Positions 33,678 to 42,808 of a DNA stretch of 64,000 nucleotides are shown one piece after another. This DNA is from DATBRV01 sp036560145 (GTDB taxonomy: Bacteria > Myxococcota_A > UBA9160 > SMWR01), in assembly GCA_036560145.1 (NCBI GenBank), contig DATBRV010000011.1, forward strand, positions 1 to 64,000, in the 5' to 3' direction. The first letter of the stretch is position 1, and the number at the start of each line of letters is the position of its first letter. A program made the translations under genes and the position numbers. A model generated the notes under the pieces. The model was not told the DNA's origin, made no database searches, and saw only the letters and a program-made list of their open reading frames with translations.

Positions 33678-34418
33678 TCACCGCGCCTGGACGCGGCGCA
33701 GGTAGACGGCGGGAGGCAGGAACGCGAGCCAGGCGGACGCGGCGGAGACGAGGCCCAGGATCCCCACCGTCATCGCGCCCAGGGGCGCGGCCGGCAGATC
33801 GATTCCCAGGAAGGAGAGCACGAAGGAGGTCGTGTAGCTGACCGAGGCGCCGGCCATCGCGATCGTCCACAGCCGCACGCGGTCCGCGACCACCGGGTCG
33901 GCGAGGCCGATCGCGAGCCGCTTCTGGAGCTGGCGCGCGAACAGGCCGGCCTCCAGGCACGACCAGTAGAGGATGCCGAGGCCGATCACGACGCGCAGGT
34001 AGCCGGGCGCTCCCGGGTAGGGCTCGGCCGAGAGCGCGCTCGCGACCAGCCCGGGCCAGATGGCTTCGGCCGGGACCAGTAGCGCGAGTGCCGTAATGCA
34101 GCTTGCCATGGCGACCTCGACCAGGACGCTCGCGGGCCGGAACACGCGCCAGGTGAAGATGGCGAGGGCTGCGAAGCCGACGGTGTTACACAGGGCAGAG
34201 CAACCCAGGAAGAGACCGCGGACGTCGTCCGGAAGGGCGGTCACGACGCGGCCCACGGTGGCGAAGGGGTAGCCGAGCGCGCCCATCAGGAGCAGGCACA
34301 GGCCCATCGTGAATTCCGGGAGCTGTCGCCGGCTGCGGCCCAGCGCCAGCAGCCGCGGCCCGAGCACGAAGCTCACCAGCACGAAGGATCCGCCGCCGAA
34401 CGCAGCCAGCCAGATCAT
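33678..34418 (-). CDS. seven-helix membrane protein of unknown function
   Basis: A 246-residue hydrophobic protein with about seven membrane helices: residues 2-24, 36-55, 68-90, 100-120, 138-160, 183-205 and 214-237. Polar residues inside helices are few and no catalytic motif is seen. I do not recognise a named family. It precedes the GH5 gene divergently with 109 bp between starts, so both promoters must lie there. Confidence 0.6.
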   Translation of the reverse strand: MIWLAAFGGGSFVLVSFVLGPRLLALGRSRRQLPEFTMGLCLLLMGALGYPFATVGRVVTALPDDVRGLFLGCSALCNTVGFAALAIFTWRVFRPASVLVEVAMASCITALALLVPAEAIWPGLVASALSAEPYPGAPGYLRVVIGLGILYWSCLEAGLFARQLQKRLAIGLADPVVADRVRLWTIAMAGASVSYTTSFVLSFLGIDLPAAPLGAMTVGILGLVSAASAWLAFLPPAVYLRRVQAR

Positions 34419-34527
34419 GGCTTCCCCCTCCCGGAGGGTCTGGTTTCCAGGTCGGCCGATCGGGGCCGCCGGTTGAATCCGATCCGGGTCCCGATTCCGC
34501 GGGCGGCGGCTAGACTGCCCCGCGCCG

Positions 34528-36402
34528 ATGACGATCCGAATCGCCGGGCCCCGGTTCGTGGACGATCAGGGCCGAACGTTGATCCTGCGCGGGGTCAATC
34601 TGGGGGGCAGCAGCAAGGTTCCGGCCCGGCCGGACGGCGCGACGCACCTTCGCGACGGCTTCTTCCAGCACCGCGACGTCTCCTTCGTGGGCCGTCCGTT
34701 TCCGCTCGAGGAGGCCGACGAGCACTTCGCCCGCCTGCGCTCCTGGGGCCTCACCTTCCTGCGCTTCCTGGTCACCTGGGAGGCGATCGAGCACGCCGGC
34801 CCCGGCCGCTACGACGAGGCGTACTTCGACTACGTGCGCGCCATCGTCGAATGCGCCGGCCGGCACGGCTTCGACCTCTTCATCGATCCCCACCAGGACA
34901 TGTGGAGCCGCTTCTCGGGCGGCGACGGCGCGCCGGGCTGGACCCTCGAGGCGGTCGGATTCGACCTCGAGCAGCTCGCCGCGACTGGCGCGGCCGTGGT
35001 CCACGCGCTCTACGAGGGTCCCTTCCCCCGCATGATCTGGCCCTCGAACGAGAGCAAGCTCGCCACCGCCACCATGTTCACGCTGTTCTTCGGGGGGAGC
35101 GCATTCGCTCCCGAGACGCGGATCGAAGGCGAGCCTGCGCAGGAGTACCTCCAGCGCCACTACGTCGCTGCCTTGCGTCAGCTGGCACAGCGGCTCGAGG
35201 GTCTTCCCTGCGTGATGGGCTACGACACCCTGAACGAGCCGCTGCGCGGCTACCTCGGCTGGCCGGACCTGCGCGTCGCGGGAGGGATGGTGAAGGTCGG
35301 GCCCTGTCCGACTCCGTTCCAGTCGATGCTGCTCGGCGCCGGCCACCCGCAGGCGGTCGAGCATTGGGCCGCCGGCCCTGCCGGATTCCGCAGCCGCGGG
35401 GCGCAGACCGTGAACGCGGCGGGCGCTCGCGCCTGGCTGCCCGGCTTCGACTGCGTCTGGCGACGCAACGGCGTGTGGGACGTCGACAGAGACGGGACGC
35501 CGCGGCTGCTCCGGCCCGATCACTTCGCTCGGGGGAGGGCCGGCGCGGTCGACTTCTCCGAGCACCATTATCTTCCCTTCGCGCGCCGCTTCGCCGCGGC
35601 GATCCGCGGCGTCCAGCCGGGGGCCGCGATCTTCGTCGAGAGCGCCCCCCAGCAGCCGCCGCCGCGCTGGCGGGATCCCGGCCTGGTGCATGCGCCGCAC
35701 TGGTACGACGGGTTCGTGCTCTTCCTGAAGCGCTACAGCGGCTGGGTGGCCGTCGACAACCGCAGCCAGAAGCTGGTGTTCACCCCCTGGAGGATCCGGC
35801 GATCCTTCGCGGAGCAGCTGAAGGCGCTCCGCGACGAGGCCGCCCACGCGCTGGGCGGCGCGCCGACGCTGCTCGGCGAGTTCGGGATCGCCTTCGATCT
35901 CGCGGGCGGGCGCGCCTTCCGCGACGGCGACTTCCGCGCGCAGGTGAAGGCGATGGACCGCACGCTGTGCGCGCTAGACGACGCCCTGCTCAGCGGCACG
36001 CTCTGGAACTACACGGCCGACAACCGCAACGACCGCGGCGATCTCTGGAACGGCGAGGACCTCTCGATCTTCAGCCGGGATCAGCAGCGCGATCCCGGGG
36101 ACCTGAACTCGGGGGGCCGGGCGCTCGAGGCCGTCGTGCGCCCGTACGCGCGCGCCGTGGCGGGCGAGCCTCTGCGCATGCATTTCGACCGCCGCCGCCG
36201 CGTCTTCGAGCTCGCATTCCGGCACGATCCGCGCGTCTCGGCGCCCACCGAGATCTTCGTCCCCGCCTATCAGTACCCGCACGGTTACCGGGTGACGGTC
36301 TCGGACGGATTCTTCGAAGCGATCCCCGCGCAGCAGACCCTCGCGTATCGTCACGGCGCGGAGCGGGAGACGCACACGCTGCGGATCCGGCCGGAGCGGT
36401 AG
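34528..36402 (+). CDS. GH5 glycoside hydrolase, glucosylceramidase/steryl-glucosidase-like
   Basis: A 624-residue glycosidase of clan GH-A. It opens 'VDDQGRTLILRGVNLGGSSKVP', the usual GH5 first strand. 'FLVTWEAIEHAGPGRYDE' and 'IDPHQDMWSRFSGG' are typical of the large GH5 members acting on glucosylceramide or steryl glucosides (GH5_12-like). The acid/base Glu is in 'GYDTLNEPLRG' and the nucleophile Glu in 'LLGEFGIAF'. A C-terminal beta-sandwich-like domain follows from about residue 540. No signal peptide is visible, so the enzyme is probably cytoplasmic. A sterol- or ceramide-glucoside substrate is inferred from the subfamily resemblance only. Confidence 0.85.
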   Translation: MTIRIAGPRFVDDQGRTLILRGVNLGGSSKVPARPDGATHLRDGFFQHRDVSFVGRPFPLEEADEHFARLRSWGLTFLRFLVTWEAIEHAGPGRYDEAYFDYVRAIVECAGRHGFDLFIDPHQDMWSRFSGGDGAPGWTLEAVGFDLEQLAATGAAVVHALYEGPFPRMIWPSNESKLATATMFTLFFGGSAFAPETRIEGEPAQEYLQRHYVAALRQLAQRLEGLPCVMGYDTLNEPLRGYLGWPDLRVAGGMVKVGPCPTPFQSMLLGAGHPQAVEHWAAGPAGFRSRGAQTVNAAGARAWLPGFDCVWRRNGVWDVDRDGTPRLLRPDHFARGRAGAVDFSEHHYLPFARRFAAAIRGVQPGAAIFVESAPQQPPPRWRDPGLVHAPHWYDGFVLFLKRYSGWVAVDNRSQKLVFTPWRIRRSFAEQLKALRDEAAHALGGAPTLLGEFGIAFDLAGGRAFRDGDFRAQVKAMDRTLCALDDALLSGTLWNYTADNRNDRGDLWNGEDLSIFSRDQQRDPGDLNSGGRALEAVVRPYARAVAGEPLRMHFDRRRRVFELAFRHDPRVSAPTEIFVPAYQYPHGYRVTVSDGFFEAIPAQQTLAYRHGAERETHTLRIRPER

Positions 36403-36419
36403 CCAAGCCCCGCCGCTGC

Positions 36420-36872
36420 TCAGACCGCCCGGCAGGCGAGCAGCACGCTCGCGACATACCAGGAGAGGGCCGCCCCGGCGATGGACAGGACGAAGAGCGC
36501 GACGGCGAGGGCCATCGCGGCGCGCGCCATCGAGCGAGCGCGCGCTCCCGAAACCACGCGCACCGCGCCCCACCCCCAAGGGCCGGGCGGCGGGAAGCGT
36601 TCTTCCCGCAAGGCTCGGCGGCCGGAGGCGAAGATCGCGATGCCGAGCGCCCCGGTCGTCCCGAAGACGAGGGCGGCGACGCCGCGGAAGATTCCTGCGA
36701 GCTCGGCGCGGGCGCGGATCACGTCGTGCGCGGCGAGGGTCTGGATCTCATCGAGCCGCGAGCGCAGGACCTGTTGGAGCGCGAGGCCGAGCGCCACGGC
36801 GATCGCCAGGGTGAAGAGTGCGGCCAGCCAGGAACGGGGTTTGCCGGCGACCTGCACGTCGGGTGAGGCCAT
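36420..36872 (-). CDS. small membrane protein
   Basis: A 150-residue protein with three predicted helices: residues 15-33, 62-82 and 115-140. A Trp/Gly/Pro loop (PPPGPWGWG) precedes the last helix. No family is recognised. Its ATG (36872-36870) and the ATG of the divergent nuclease (36871-36873) share the palindrome CATG, so one of the two starts is probably elsewhere. An in-frame GTG five codons later would separate them. Confidence 0.5.
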   Translation of the reverse strand: MASPDVQVAGKPRSWLAALFTLAIAVALGLALQQVLRSRLDEIQTLAAHDVIRARAELAGIFRGVAALVFGTTGALGIAIFASGRRALREERFPPPGPWGWGAVRVVSGARARSMARAAMALAVALFVLSIAGAALSWYVASVLLACRAV

Positions 36873-37413
36873 GGCCTTCTCATCGGCTGGGCGGCGCCGC
36901 GGCCGAAGCGGGTTCCTGACCGCGCTGCTGGCCCTCGCGCTGCTCGCCCTCGCGGTTTCTTCTCCCGCCGCCGCGGAGTTCTTCGAGGGCCGCGTCGTCG
37001 CCGTCTTCGACGGGGACACGATCGAGGTGCTGGTCGGCCGCGAGCGCCGCCGTGTGCGCCTCGCCGGAATCGACACTCCGGAGCGGGGTCAGCCATGGGC
37101 CAAGAATGCCCGGCAGGCGCTCTCGCGGCGGGTCTTCGGCAAGGAAGTCCGCGTGAACGACGTCGGCACCGATCGCTGGGGCCGCACCGTGGGCGAGGTC
37201 TACGCCGACAACGTCTGCGTCGGCTGCGAGCTGGTGCGCGAGGGCAACGCCTGGGTCTACCGCCAGTACTCGGACGACGAGGTCCTCTACCAGCTCGAAG
37301 CCGAGGCGCGCGCCGCGCGGCGCGGCCTCTGGAGCCTGCCCGAAGCGCAGCGGGTGCCGCCCTGGGAGTGGCGGCATTCCCATTCCAGGTCAGGGTCGGG
37401 CGGAGCTCGGTGA
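36871..37413 (+). CDS. secreted thermonuclease (SNase) family protein
   Basis: A 180-residue exported nuclease-like protein. After a basic start, 'TALLALALLALAVSSPAAA' is a signal peptide. The SNase core has 'GRVVAVFDGDTIEVLVGRER' with the Ca2+-ligand Asp, 'VRLAGIDTPE' with catalytic Arg and Asp, and 'LVREGNAWVYRQYS'. The family cleaves RNA and DNA. The ATG overlaps the divergent start at 36872. Its 3' end overlaps the convergent hydrolase by 24 bp. Confidence 0.85.
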   Translation: MAFSSAGRRRGRSGFLTALLALALLALAVSSPAAAEFFEGRVVAVFDGDTIEVLVGRERRRVRLAGIDTPERGQPWAKNARQALSRRVFGKEVRVNDVGTDRWGRTVGEVYADNVCVGCELVREGNAWVYRQYSDDEVLYQLEAEARAARRGLWSLPEAQRVPPWEWRHSHSRSGSGGAR

Positions 37414-38103
37414 TTCGAGGGCGCGGACCAGCAGGCTGCGCAGCGCGCCGGTGTCGCGCAGCCGGGCGACGACCTGGTGCCCGCCTTCGCCATGGGGGTG
37501 CAGCGTCACGCCGGGAGCGCCGCGCATCCGCCGCGCGTGCAGGCTGTCGATCCGCGACTGCGAGCTGTAGTGCAGCTCGATCTGCGGCACGGCCGGAAGG
37601 CGGGGCAACGCGCCGCGCAGATCGAAGACGTCCCAGCGCGCCTGGGGAAGCGCGTGAACCCTCGCGATCTCGCGCCGCCAGCGGCGATCCCAGAAGAGGA
37701 GCCGCCTCCAGCGGTCGATGAACGTCTGGGGAGAGATGGCGTGGACGGCATGCGCTCCCGCCAGCGCGCCCAGAAGAATGGCGGCGTAACCGCCCATCGA
37801 GTTTCCCACGAACACGAAGCGCTCGGCGCGCGACTCCTGCATCCGGGCGCGCAGGAACCGGGCGATCCCCGGCAGGTCTTCCGAGATTCCCGGCAGGCCC
37901 TCGTGATACCAGGCCTGGCGGAGATCCCGCACGAAGATCCGCTTGCAGTCGAGGTCGGCGGAGAGCTTGAAGAACTCGAAGGGCGGCATCCCCAGGGCGC
38001 CCGCGATCCCGCCGAAGGCCACCAGGAGCGCGCGTCCCGGAGGACTGAAATCGATGGCGACCGGAACGGTCGGTTCATCCAGCGCGGATCGGAGGTCCTG
38101 CAT
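37390..38103 (-). CDS. alpha/beta hydrolase-fold protein
   Basis: A 237-residue protein. 'RFVFVGNSMGGYAAILLGAL' is a nucleophile elbow G-x-S-x-G with Ser in GNSMGG. 'VHAISPQTFIDRW' and a C-terminal 'HPHGEGGHQVVARL' with a possible catalytic His follow, matching small uncharacterised alpha/beta hydrolases. ATG at 38103 is chosen because it starts the conserved part ('MQDLRSALDEPTVPVAIDFS'); upstream in-frame sequence is Ser/Arg-rich shadow coding. It is divergent from the carboxylesterase with 73 bp between. Substrate unknown. Confidence 0.65.
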   Translation of the reverse strand: MQDLRSALDEPTVPVAIDFSPPGRALLVAFGGIAGALGMPPFEFFKLSADLDCKRIFVRDLRQAWYHEGLPGISEDLPGIARFLRARMQESRAERFVFVGNSMGGYAAILLGALAGAHAVHAISPQTFIDRWRRLLFWDRRWRREIARVHALPQARWDVFDLRGALPRLPAVPQIELHYSSQSRIDSLHARRMRGAPGVTLHPHGEGGHQVVARLRDTGALRSLLVRALESPSSARP

Positions 38104-38176
38104 GCCGCCGTCCTCGATCGGAAGATCGGGCGCTTTCGTGTAGGCTTTCGACTCGCGAATCCGGCAGGAGATCCAG

Positions 38177-40054
38177 ATGGCCCGCAAGCTGTTGATCGCA
38201 CTCGTGCTTCTCGCGGCGCTCGCCGCCTGCCTGGCCTTCTTCCTGCGCAACCAGCTGTTTGCGGCGCCGCCCGCGCCGCCCGAGCTGGCGCGCGTCGCGG
38301 ATCCCAGCTCGCAGCGCACCCTGCCGGGAGGCGGCGAGGTGATCGGCTACACCGGGCGCTACGGGAGCCACGTCTGGCTCGGGATTCCGTACGCGGAGCC
38401 GCCCGTGGGCGAGCGGCGCTGGCGGGCGCCCGCGCCGCCCGCGCCGTGGAGCGGAACCCGGGAGGCGCTCGCCTTCGGGAATCACTGCCCGCAGATCGCG
38501 AGCCCGTTCGGGGGAGTCGCAGACGCGCCGGCCGGCTCGATCACGGGCGACGAGGATTGCCTCTACCTCAACGTGTATGCGCCGAGCATGCCGCAGGGCG
38601 CCGTGGCGCGCGCGAAGCTGCCGGTGCTGGTCTGGATCCACGGCGGCGGCAACGTCGTCGGGCTCGCGAACTTCTACGACGGCGGCCGTCTCGCGCAGAG
38701 CCAGGACGTGATGGTGGTGACGCTTCACTACCGGCTCGGCCCCTTCGGCTGGCTCCGCCATGCGGCGCTGCGCGAAGGCGCTTCGCCCGCCGAGCAGTCG
38801 GGCAACTTCGCGATCCTCGATCTGGTGCGCGCGCTCGAATGGGTGCGCGAGAACGCGGCCAGCTTCGGCGGCGACCCGGGCAACGTCACCCTCTTCGGAG
38901 AGTCGGCCGGCGGCGCCAACGTCTTCTCGCTGTTGCTCTCGCCGCTCGCGAACGGCCTCTTCCACCGCGCCATCGCGCAGAGCGGCGGCGTCGACATGCG
39001 GACGCCCGCCGAGGCGGAGAGCTTCCGCGACGATGCGCAGCCGGGCAGTCCCGGTTCGTCGAACGAGGTGCTCGCGCGGCTCCTGGTGGAGGAGGGCAAG
39101 GCGGCCGACGCGGCTTCCGCGAAGCAGGCGATCGCGTCGATGCCTGCGCCCGAGATCGCGGCCTTCCTGCGCAGCCGGACGGCCGAGCAGCTCTTCGCGG
39201 GCTACCCGGTGGAGCCCGACGAAGGAATGATCGCGGCGCCGACCGTCTTCGCCGACGGCGTCGTGCTGCCGGCCGGCGACCCGCTGGCGCTCTTCGCGCG
39301 CCCCGACGGCTGGAACCGCGTGCCGGTGATCGCGGGCACCAACCTCGACGAGCAGAAGCTCTTCATGTTCCTGAACCCGCTCTACGTCCGGAACTGGTTC
39401 GGCCTGCTGCCGCAGATCCGCGATCCCGAGCTGTACCTGGCGGCGGCGGACCTGCGCAGCGCGATGTGGAAGGCCACCGGCGCGGACGGCCCCGCGGCCG
39501 CGATCTGGACCACGCAGCCGAGGGTCTTCGTGTACCGGTTCGACTGGAACGAGGAGCCGAGCCTGCTCGGAATCGACCTCGGCGCCTTCCTGGGAGCCGC
39601 GCACGGCTTCGAGATCCCCTTCGTGTTCGGCCATTGGGACATCGGCGCGCAGGGCAACGTGATCTTTTCTGCCGCCAATCAGACCGGGCGCGAGGCGCTC
39701 GCGGAGCAGATGATGTCCTACTGGGCGAACTTCGCGCGCACGGGGGATCCGGGGCGCGGGCGCAGCGGCGAGCTGCCGGGGTGGACCGCCTGGGACGGCC
39801 GGCCGGATGCGCACAAGTACCTGATCCTCGACACCGAGGCGGGCGGCGGCGTGCGCATGGGTTCGGAGCCGGTGACGGTCGAGAGCGTGCTCGCGTCCGT
39901 CGACACCGATCCGCGTCTCGCGACCCAGCGCGATCGCTGCTTCGTGTACCGCGAGCTGGCGCGCTGGGGTGGCCCTTCGGCAGTGCAGGAGTATCCGGCG
40001 TCCGGGCGTGCGGGATGCGCGGAGTATCCGTACGACGAGTTCCCCTGGGACTGA
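38177..40054 (+). CDS. type B carboxylesterase
   Basis: A 625-residue carboxylesterase/lipase (PF00135). An N-terminal helix (LLIALVLLAALAACLAFFL) anchors or exports it; a Cys in this segment might be a lipobox. Family motifs are 'GIPYAEPPVGERRW', 'EDCLYLNVYAP', 'PVLVWIHGGG' (oxyanion hole) and the nucleophile Ser in 'VTLFGESAGGANVF'. The Glu of the triad is probably in 'GTNLDEQKLF' and the His in 'GAAHGFEIPFVF'. Length is slightly above the usual 500-560. Its 3' end is 10 bp from the convergent ABC permease. Confidence 0.88.
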   Translation: MARKLLIALVLLAALAACLAFFLRNQLFAAPPAPPELARVADPSSQRTLPGGGEVIGYTGRYGSHVWLGIPYAEPPVGERRWRAPAPPAPWSGTREALAFGNHCPQIASPFGGVADAPAGSITGDEDCLYLNVYAPSMPQGAVARAKLPVLVWIHGGGNVVGLANFYDGGRLAQSQDVMVVTLHYRLGPFGWLRHAALREGASPAEQSGNFAILDLVRALEWVRENAASFGGDPGNVTLFGESAGGANVFSLLLSPLANGLFHRAIAQSGGVDMRTPAEAESFRDDAQPGSPGSSNEVLARLLVEEGKAADAASAKQAIASMPAPEIAAFLRSRTAEQLFAGYPVEPDEGMIAAPTVFADGVVLPAGDPLALFARPDGWNRVPVIAGTNLDEQKLFMFLNPLYVRNWFGLLPQIRDPELYLAAADLRSAMWKATGADGPAAAIWTTQPRVFVYRFDWNEEPSLLGIDLGAFLGAAHGFEIPFVFGHWDIGAQGNVIFSAANQTGREALAEQMMSYWANFARTGDPGRGRSGELPGWTAWDGRPDAHKYLILDTEAGGGVRMGSEPVTVESVLASVDTDPRLATQRDRCFVYRELARWGGPSAVQEYPASGRAGCAEYPYDEFPWD

Positions 40055-40064
40055 GCGGGGCTCG

Positions 40065-40952
40065 TCAGGCGCCCTCGTCCACCAGCCCGCGCCGGCGGCG
40101 GATCCGCCCCTCGATCGCGGCGAAGACCAGGCCGTCGACCAGGATCCCGATCACCAGGATCACGATCATCAGGGCGATCAGCGCGGGCGCGTCGGAGAGC
40201 TCGCGCGCGAACTGGAGCTGGCTGCCGAGCGCGGGCCGCGACTCGATGATCACCAGCAGCTCGCCGGCCATCAGCGAGCGCCAGGAGAACGCCCAGCCTT
40301 GTTTGAGCCCGGCGACGTAACCGGGCAGGGCGGCGGGCAGCACCACGTGCCAGAGGCTCGCGAGCCCGCGCGCGCCGAGCACGCGCCCGGCGCGCAGCAG
40401 CAGCGGCGGGATGTGATCGATGCCGTTGATGAGGCCATTCGCGATCGAGGGCGAAGCCCCCAGCACCACCACGAACAGGATCGCCGACTCGGAGAGCTTG
40501 AAGACCAGGATCGCGAAGGGGAACCAGGCGATCGAGGGCATGCTCTGGAGCCCGGTGATGAACGAGCCGAAGGCGCGGCGTAGGATGCGGCTGCGCGAGA
40601 CAGCGACACCAAGAAGCGTTCCAATCCCGATCGCCAGCCCGAAGCCCGCCGCCGCGCGCTGCAGCGTGGTGGCGACGGCGGACCAGAACTTCGCGGTCCC
40701 CATCAGCTCGCCGATTTCGGCGAAGACGCGCACGGGGCCGGGCAACACGTAGACCGGGCGCCAGCCGAGCCACACGATCGCCTGCCAGGCGGCCAGCACG
40801 AATCCCACCGCCGCCAGCTTCGGCCAGGCGGCGCGCCAGAAGACCCGGAGCTTGCGCTCGGGCTCGATGAAGGGGACGTCGAGCGCGTCGAGGCCCTCGA
40901 TCTCCTGCTCGAGCGATTCGCTCTCCACGATGGCCGAGCGGTCAACGCCCAT
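40065..40952 (-). CDS. ABC transporter permease, sulfonate/taurine/nitrate type
   Basis: A 295-residue permease of the SsuC/TauC group with about six helices. A cytoplasmic N-terminus of 40 acidic residues precedes helix one (AAVGFVLAAWQAIVWLGW). The ATPase-contact EAA loop is near 'GARGLASLWHVVLPAALPGYVAGLKQGWAFSWR'. It overlaps the upstream ATPase by 11 bp and forms an operon binding protein-ATPase-permease on this strand. Specificity is not visible: sulfonate, taurine or another small anion is likely. Confidence 0.85.
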   Translation of the reverse strand: MGVDRSAIVESESLEQEIEGLDALDVPFIEPERKLRVFWRAAWPKLAAVGFVLAAWQAIVWLGWRPVYVLPGPVRVFAEIGELMGTAKFWSAVATTLQRAAAGFGLAIGIGTLLGVAVSRSRILRRAFGSFITGLQSMPSIAWFPFAILVFKLSESAILFVVVLGASPSIANGLINGIDHIPPLLLRAGRVLGARGLASLWHVVLPAALPGYVAGLKQGWAFSWRSLMAGELLVIIESRPALGSQLQFARELSDAPALIALMIVILVIGILVDGLVFAAIEGRIRRRRGLVDEGA

Positions 40953-41721
40953 GTCGGCGCACCTCCTCGCGCAGCCGGTTGGTGATGGCGGCCGCCATTT
41001 CCGTGACGGGGACGGAGTCCGCGCTGCGCGGCCTCGGAAGGTCGATCGGGAACTCCGCCACCACGCGGCCGGGGCGGCTGGAGAGCAGCACGACCCGGTC
41101 GCCCAGCCGCACGGCCTCGCGCACGTTGTGGGTGACGAAGAGCACCGTGAGGCCCGTGCGGCAGCAGATCGCCTCGATCTCGTCGTGCAGCACGTCGCGG
41201 GTCATGGCGTCGAGGGCGCCGAACGGCTCGTCCATCAGCAGCACGTCCGCCTCCTGCGAGAGCGCGCGGGCGATCGCCACCCGCTGGCGCATGCCGCCCG
41301 AGAGCTCGTGCGGTCGCCGCTCGGCGAACGCCTCCAGGTGGACCAGGCGGAGCAGATCGAGCGCCTTGCTGCGCCGCTCCGGCGCCGAGACGCCGCGGAA
41401 GCGCATGCCCATCTCGACGTTCTTCTGGACCGTCAGCCAGGGAAACAGCGCCGGCTCCTGGAACATCAGCGCGACCCGGCGGCCGCCGACGTCGATCGTC
41501 CCCGAGCTGACCTGATAGATCCCCACGATCAGGTTGAGCAGCGTGCTCTTGCCGCAGCCTGACGCGCCGAGCAGACACACGAAGCTGCCCTGCGCGACGT
41601 CGAGCGAAACCCGGTCGAGCGCCTGGATGGAGCTGTGCCCCTCGTGATAGGTCTGCGAGACGTTGCGGATCCGGATCGCCATCGGCTGGGCGGCGGATTC
41701 CGGCTGGGCGACGGCCTCCAC
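40942..41721 (-). CDS. ABC transporter ATPase, sulfonate/taurine type
   Basis: A 259-residue ATPase of the SsuB/TauB/NrtD family. Walker A 'GASGCGKSTLLN', Q-loop 'LMFQEPALFPWLTV', signature 'ELSGGMRQRVAIARALS', Walker B 'VLLMDEPFGALD' and H-loop 'LFVTHNVREA' are all intact. It energises uptake with the permease at 40065. It is 7 bp after the binding-protein gene, in the same operon. Confidence 0.9.
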   Translation of the reverse strand: MEAVAQPESAAQPMAIRIRNVSQTYHEGHSSIQALDRVSLDVAQGSFVCLLGASGCGKSTLLNLIVGIYQVSSGTIDVGGRRVALMFQEPALFPWLTVQKNVEMGMRFRGVSAPERRSKALDLLRLVHLEAFAERRPHELSGGMRQRVAIARALSQEADVLLMDEPFGALDAMTRDVLHDEIEAICCRTGLTVLFVTHNVREAVRLGDRVVLLSSRPGRVVAEFPIDLPRPRSADSVPVTEMAAAITNRLREEVRRHGR

Positions 41722-41728
41722 GTTCGCG

Positions 41729-42760
41729 CTAGTCCGAGACCGGCGGCTGGCCGGCCGCGGCGAGGATCTGGTTCAGCGGCCCGAGCTCGTAGATGCCGTC
41801 GAGCTTCACGGGATCCAGCAGCCCCACCGCGGTGGCGTCCGCGGCCGACTTGCGCAGCGAGGCGGCGATCGGATCCACCGTGAAGGTGAGCGTCGCCCAG
41901 GCGCGCTCGATCACGGCGGCGGGCAACGCCTTGCCGATCGACTTCTCGATTCCCGCGTTCACGATCTCGCGCGCTTTGGCGGGCTCCGCGTTCAAGAACC
42001 CGATCGCTCGCACGTGCGCGCGCAGGAAGCTCGCCACGATCTCCGGGTGCTGCTTCAGGAACGGCGTGCGCACGATCACGTGGGTCGTCACGAACTTCCC
42101 GTCCGGCCAGAGGGTCCGCTCGTCGACGAGCAGCGAGCCTCCCCCCTCCAGCAGCAGGCGCGTCGCCCACGGCTCGGGAACCCAGGCGCCCTGGATCTCC
42201 CCCGAGCGGAACGTCTCGAGCGTCTGCGCGTTCGGCTGCGGGAGGATGGAGACGTCGCCGCCTCCCTCGAGATCCGACTTCAGGCCGTGCTCCACGAGCC
42301 AGGCCCGCAGCGCGACGTCCTGCGTGTTGCCACGCTGCGGTGTCGCGAGGCGGGTTCCCTTGAGCTGCGCCGGCGTGCTGATCTTCGGGTCGACCACCAG
42401 GGCCGCCCCGCCCGAGGTGGCGCCCGCCACGATCCGGATCGCCTCGCCCTGCGACTGCGCGAAGGCGTTGATGGCAGGATTCGGGCCGATGTAGCTGATG
42501 TCGAGGGCGTCCGAGAAGATCGCCTCGACGGCCTCGGGCCCGGCGTTGAAGGTGCGCAGCTCGAGCTTCACCCCGTGCCCGAGCGCCTCGGCGAGATAGC
42601 CCTGCTCGATCGCCGCGATCGCCGGGGCGTGCGTGACGTTCGCGAAGTAGCCGAGCCGCAGGACCGGCGGCGCGGCGTCCGAGGCGGGCCCCTCACCGCA
42701 GCCGGCCAGGGCGATCGGAAGCGCCAGCAGAGCGCTGGCTGAGGCGCGCAGCATCGTCAC
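41729..42760 (-). CDS. ABC transporter substrate-binding lipoprotein (SsuA/TauA-like)
   Basis: A 343-residue binding protein. The N-terminus ends in the lipobox LAGC, so it is a lipid-anchored periplasmic protein. 'LRLGYFANVTHAPAIAAIEQGYLAEALG' and 'DALDISYIGPNPAINAF' are characteristic of the aliphatic sulfonate/NMT1-type family. 'WVPEPWATRLL' is the conserved EPWA motif. It is the first gene of the three-gene importer. Start is GTG at 42760 or ATG at 42754. Confidence 0.87.
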   Translation of the reverse strand: MTMLRASASALLALPIALAGCGEGPASDAAPPVLRLGYFANVTHAPAIAAIEQGYLAEALGHGVKLELRTFNAGPEAVEAIFSDALDISYIGPNPAINAFAQSQGEAIRIVAGATSGGAALVVDPKISTPAQLKGTRLATPQRGNTQDVALRAWLVEHGLKSDLEGGGDVSILPQPNAQTLETFRSGEIQGAWVPEPWATRLLLEGGGSLLVDERTLWPDGKFVTTHVIVRTPFLKQHPEIVASFLRAHVRAIGFLNAEPAKAREIVNAGIEKSIGKALPAAVIERAWATLTFTVDPIAASLRKSAADATAVGLLDPVKLDGIYELGPLNQILAAAGQPPVSD

Positions 42761-42808
42761 CTGGTTCTCCTCCGCGGAATCCGGGCCCGGATTCGAGCGG
42801 GCGGGAGT

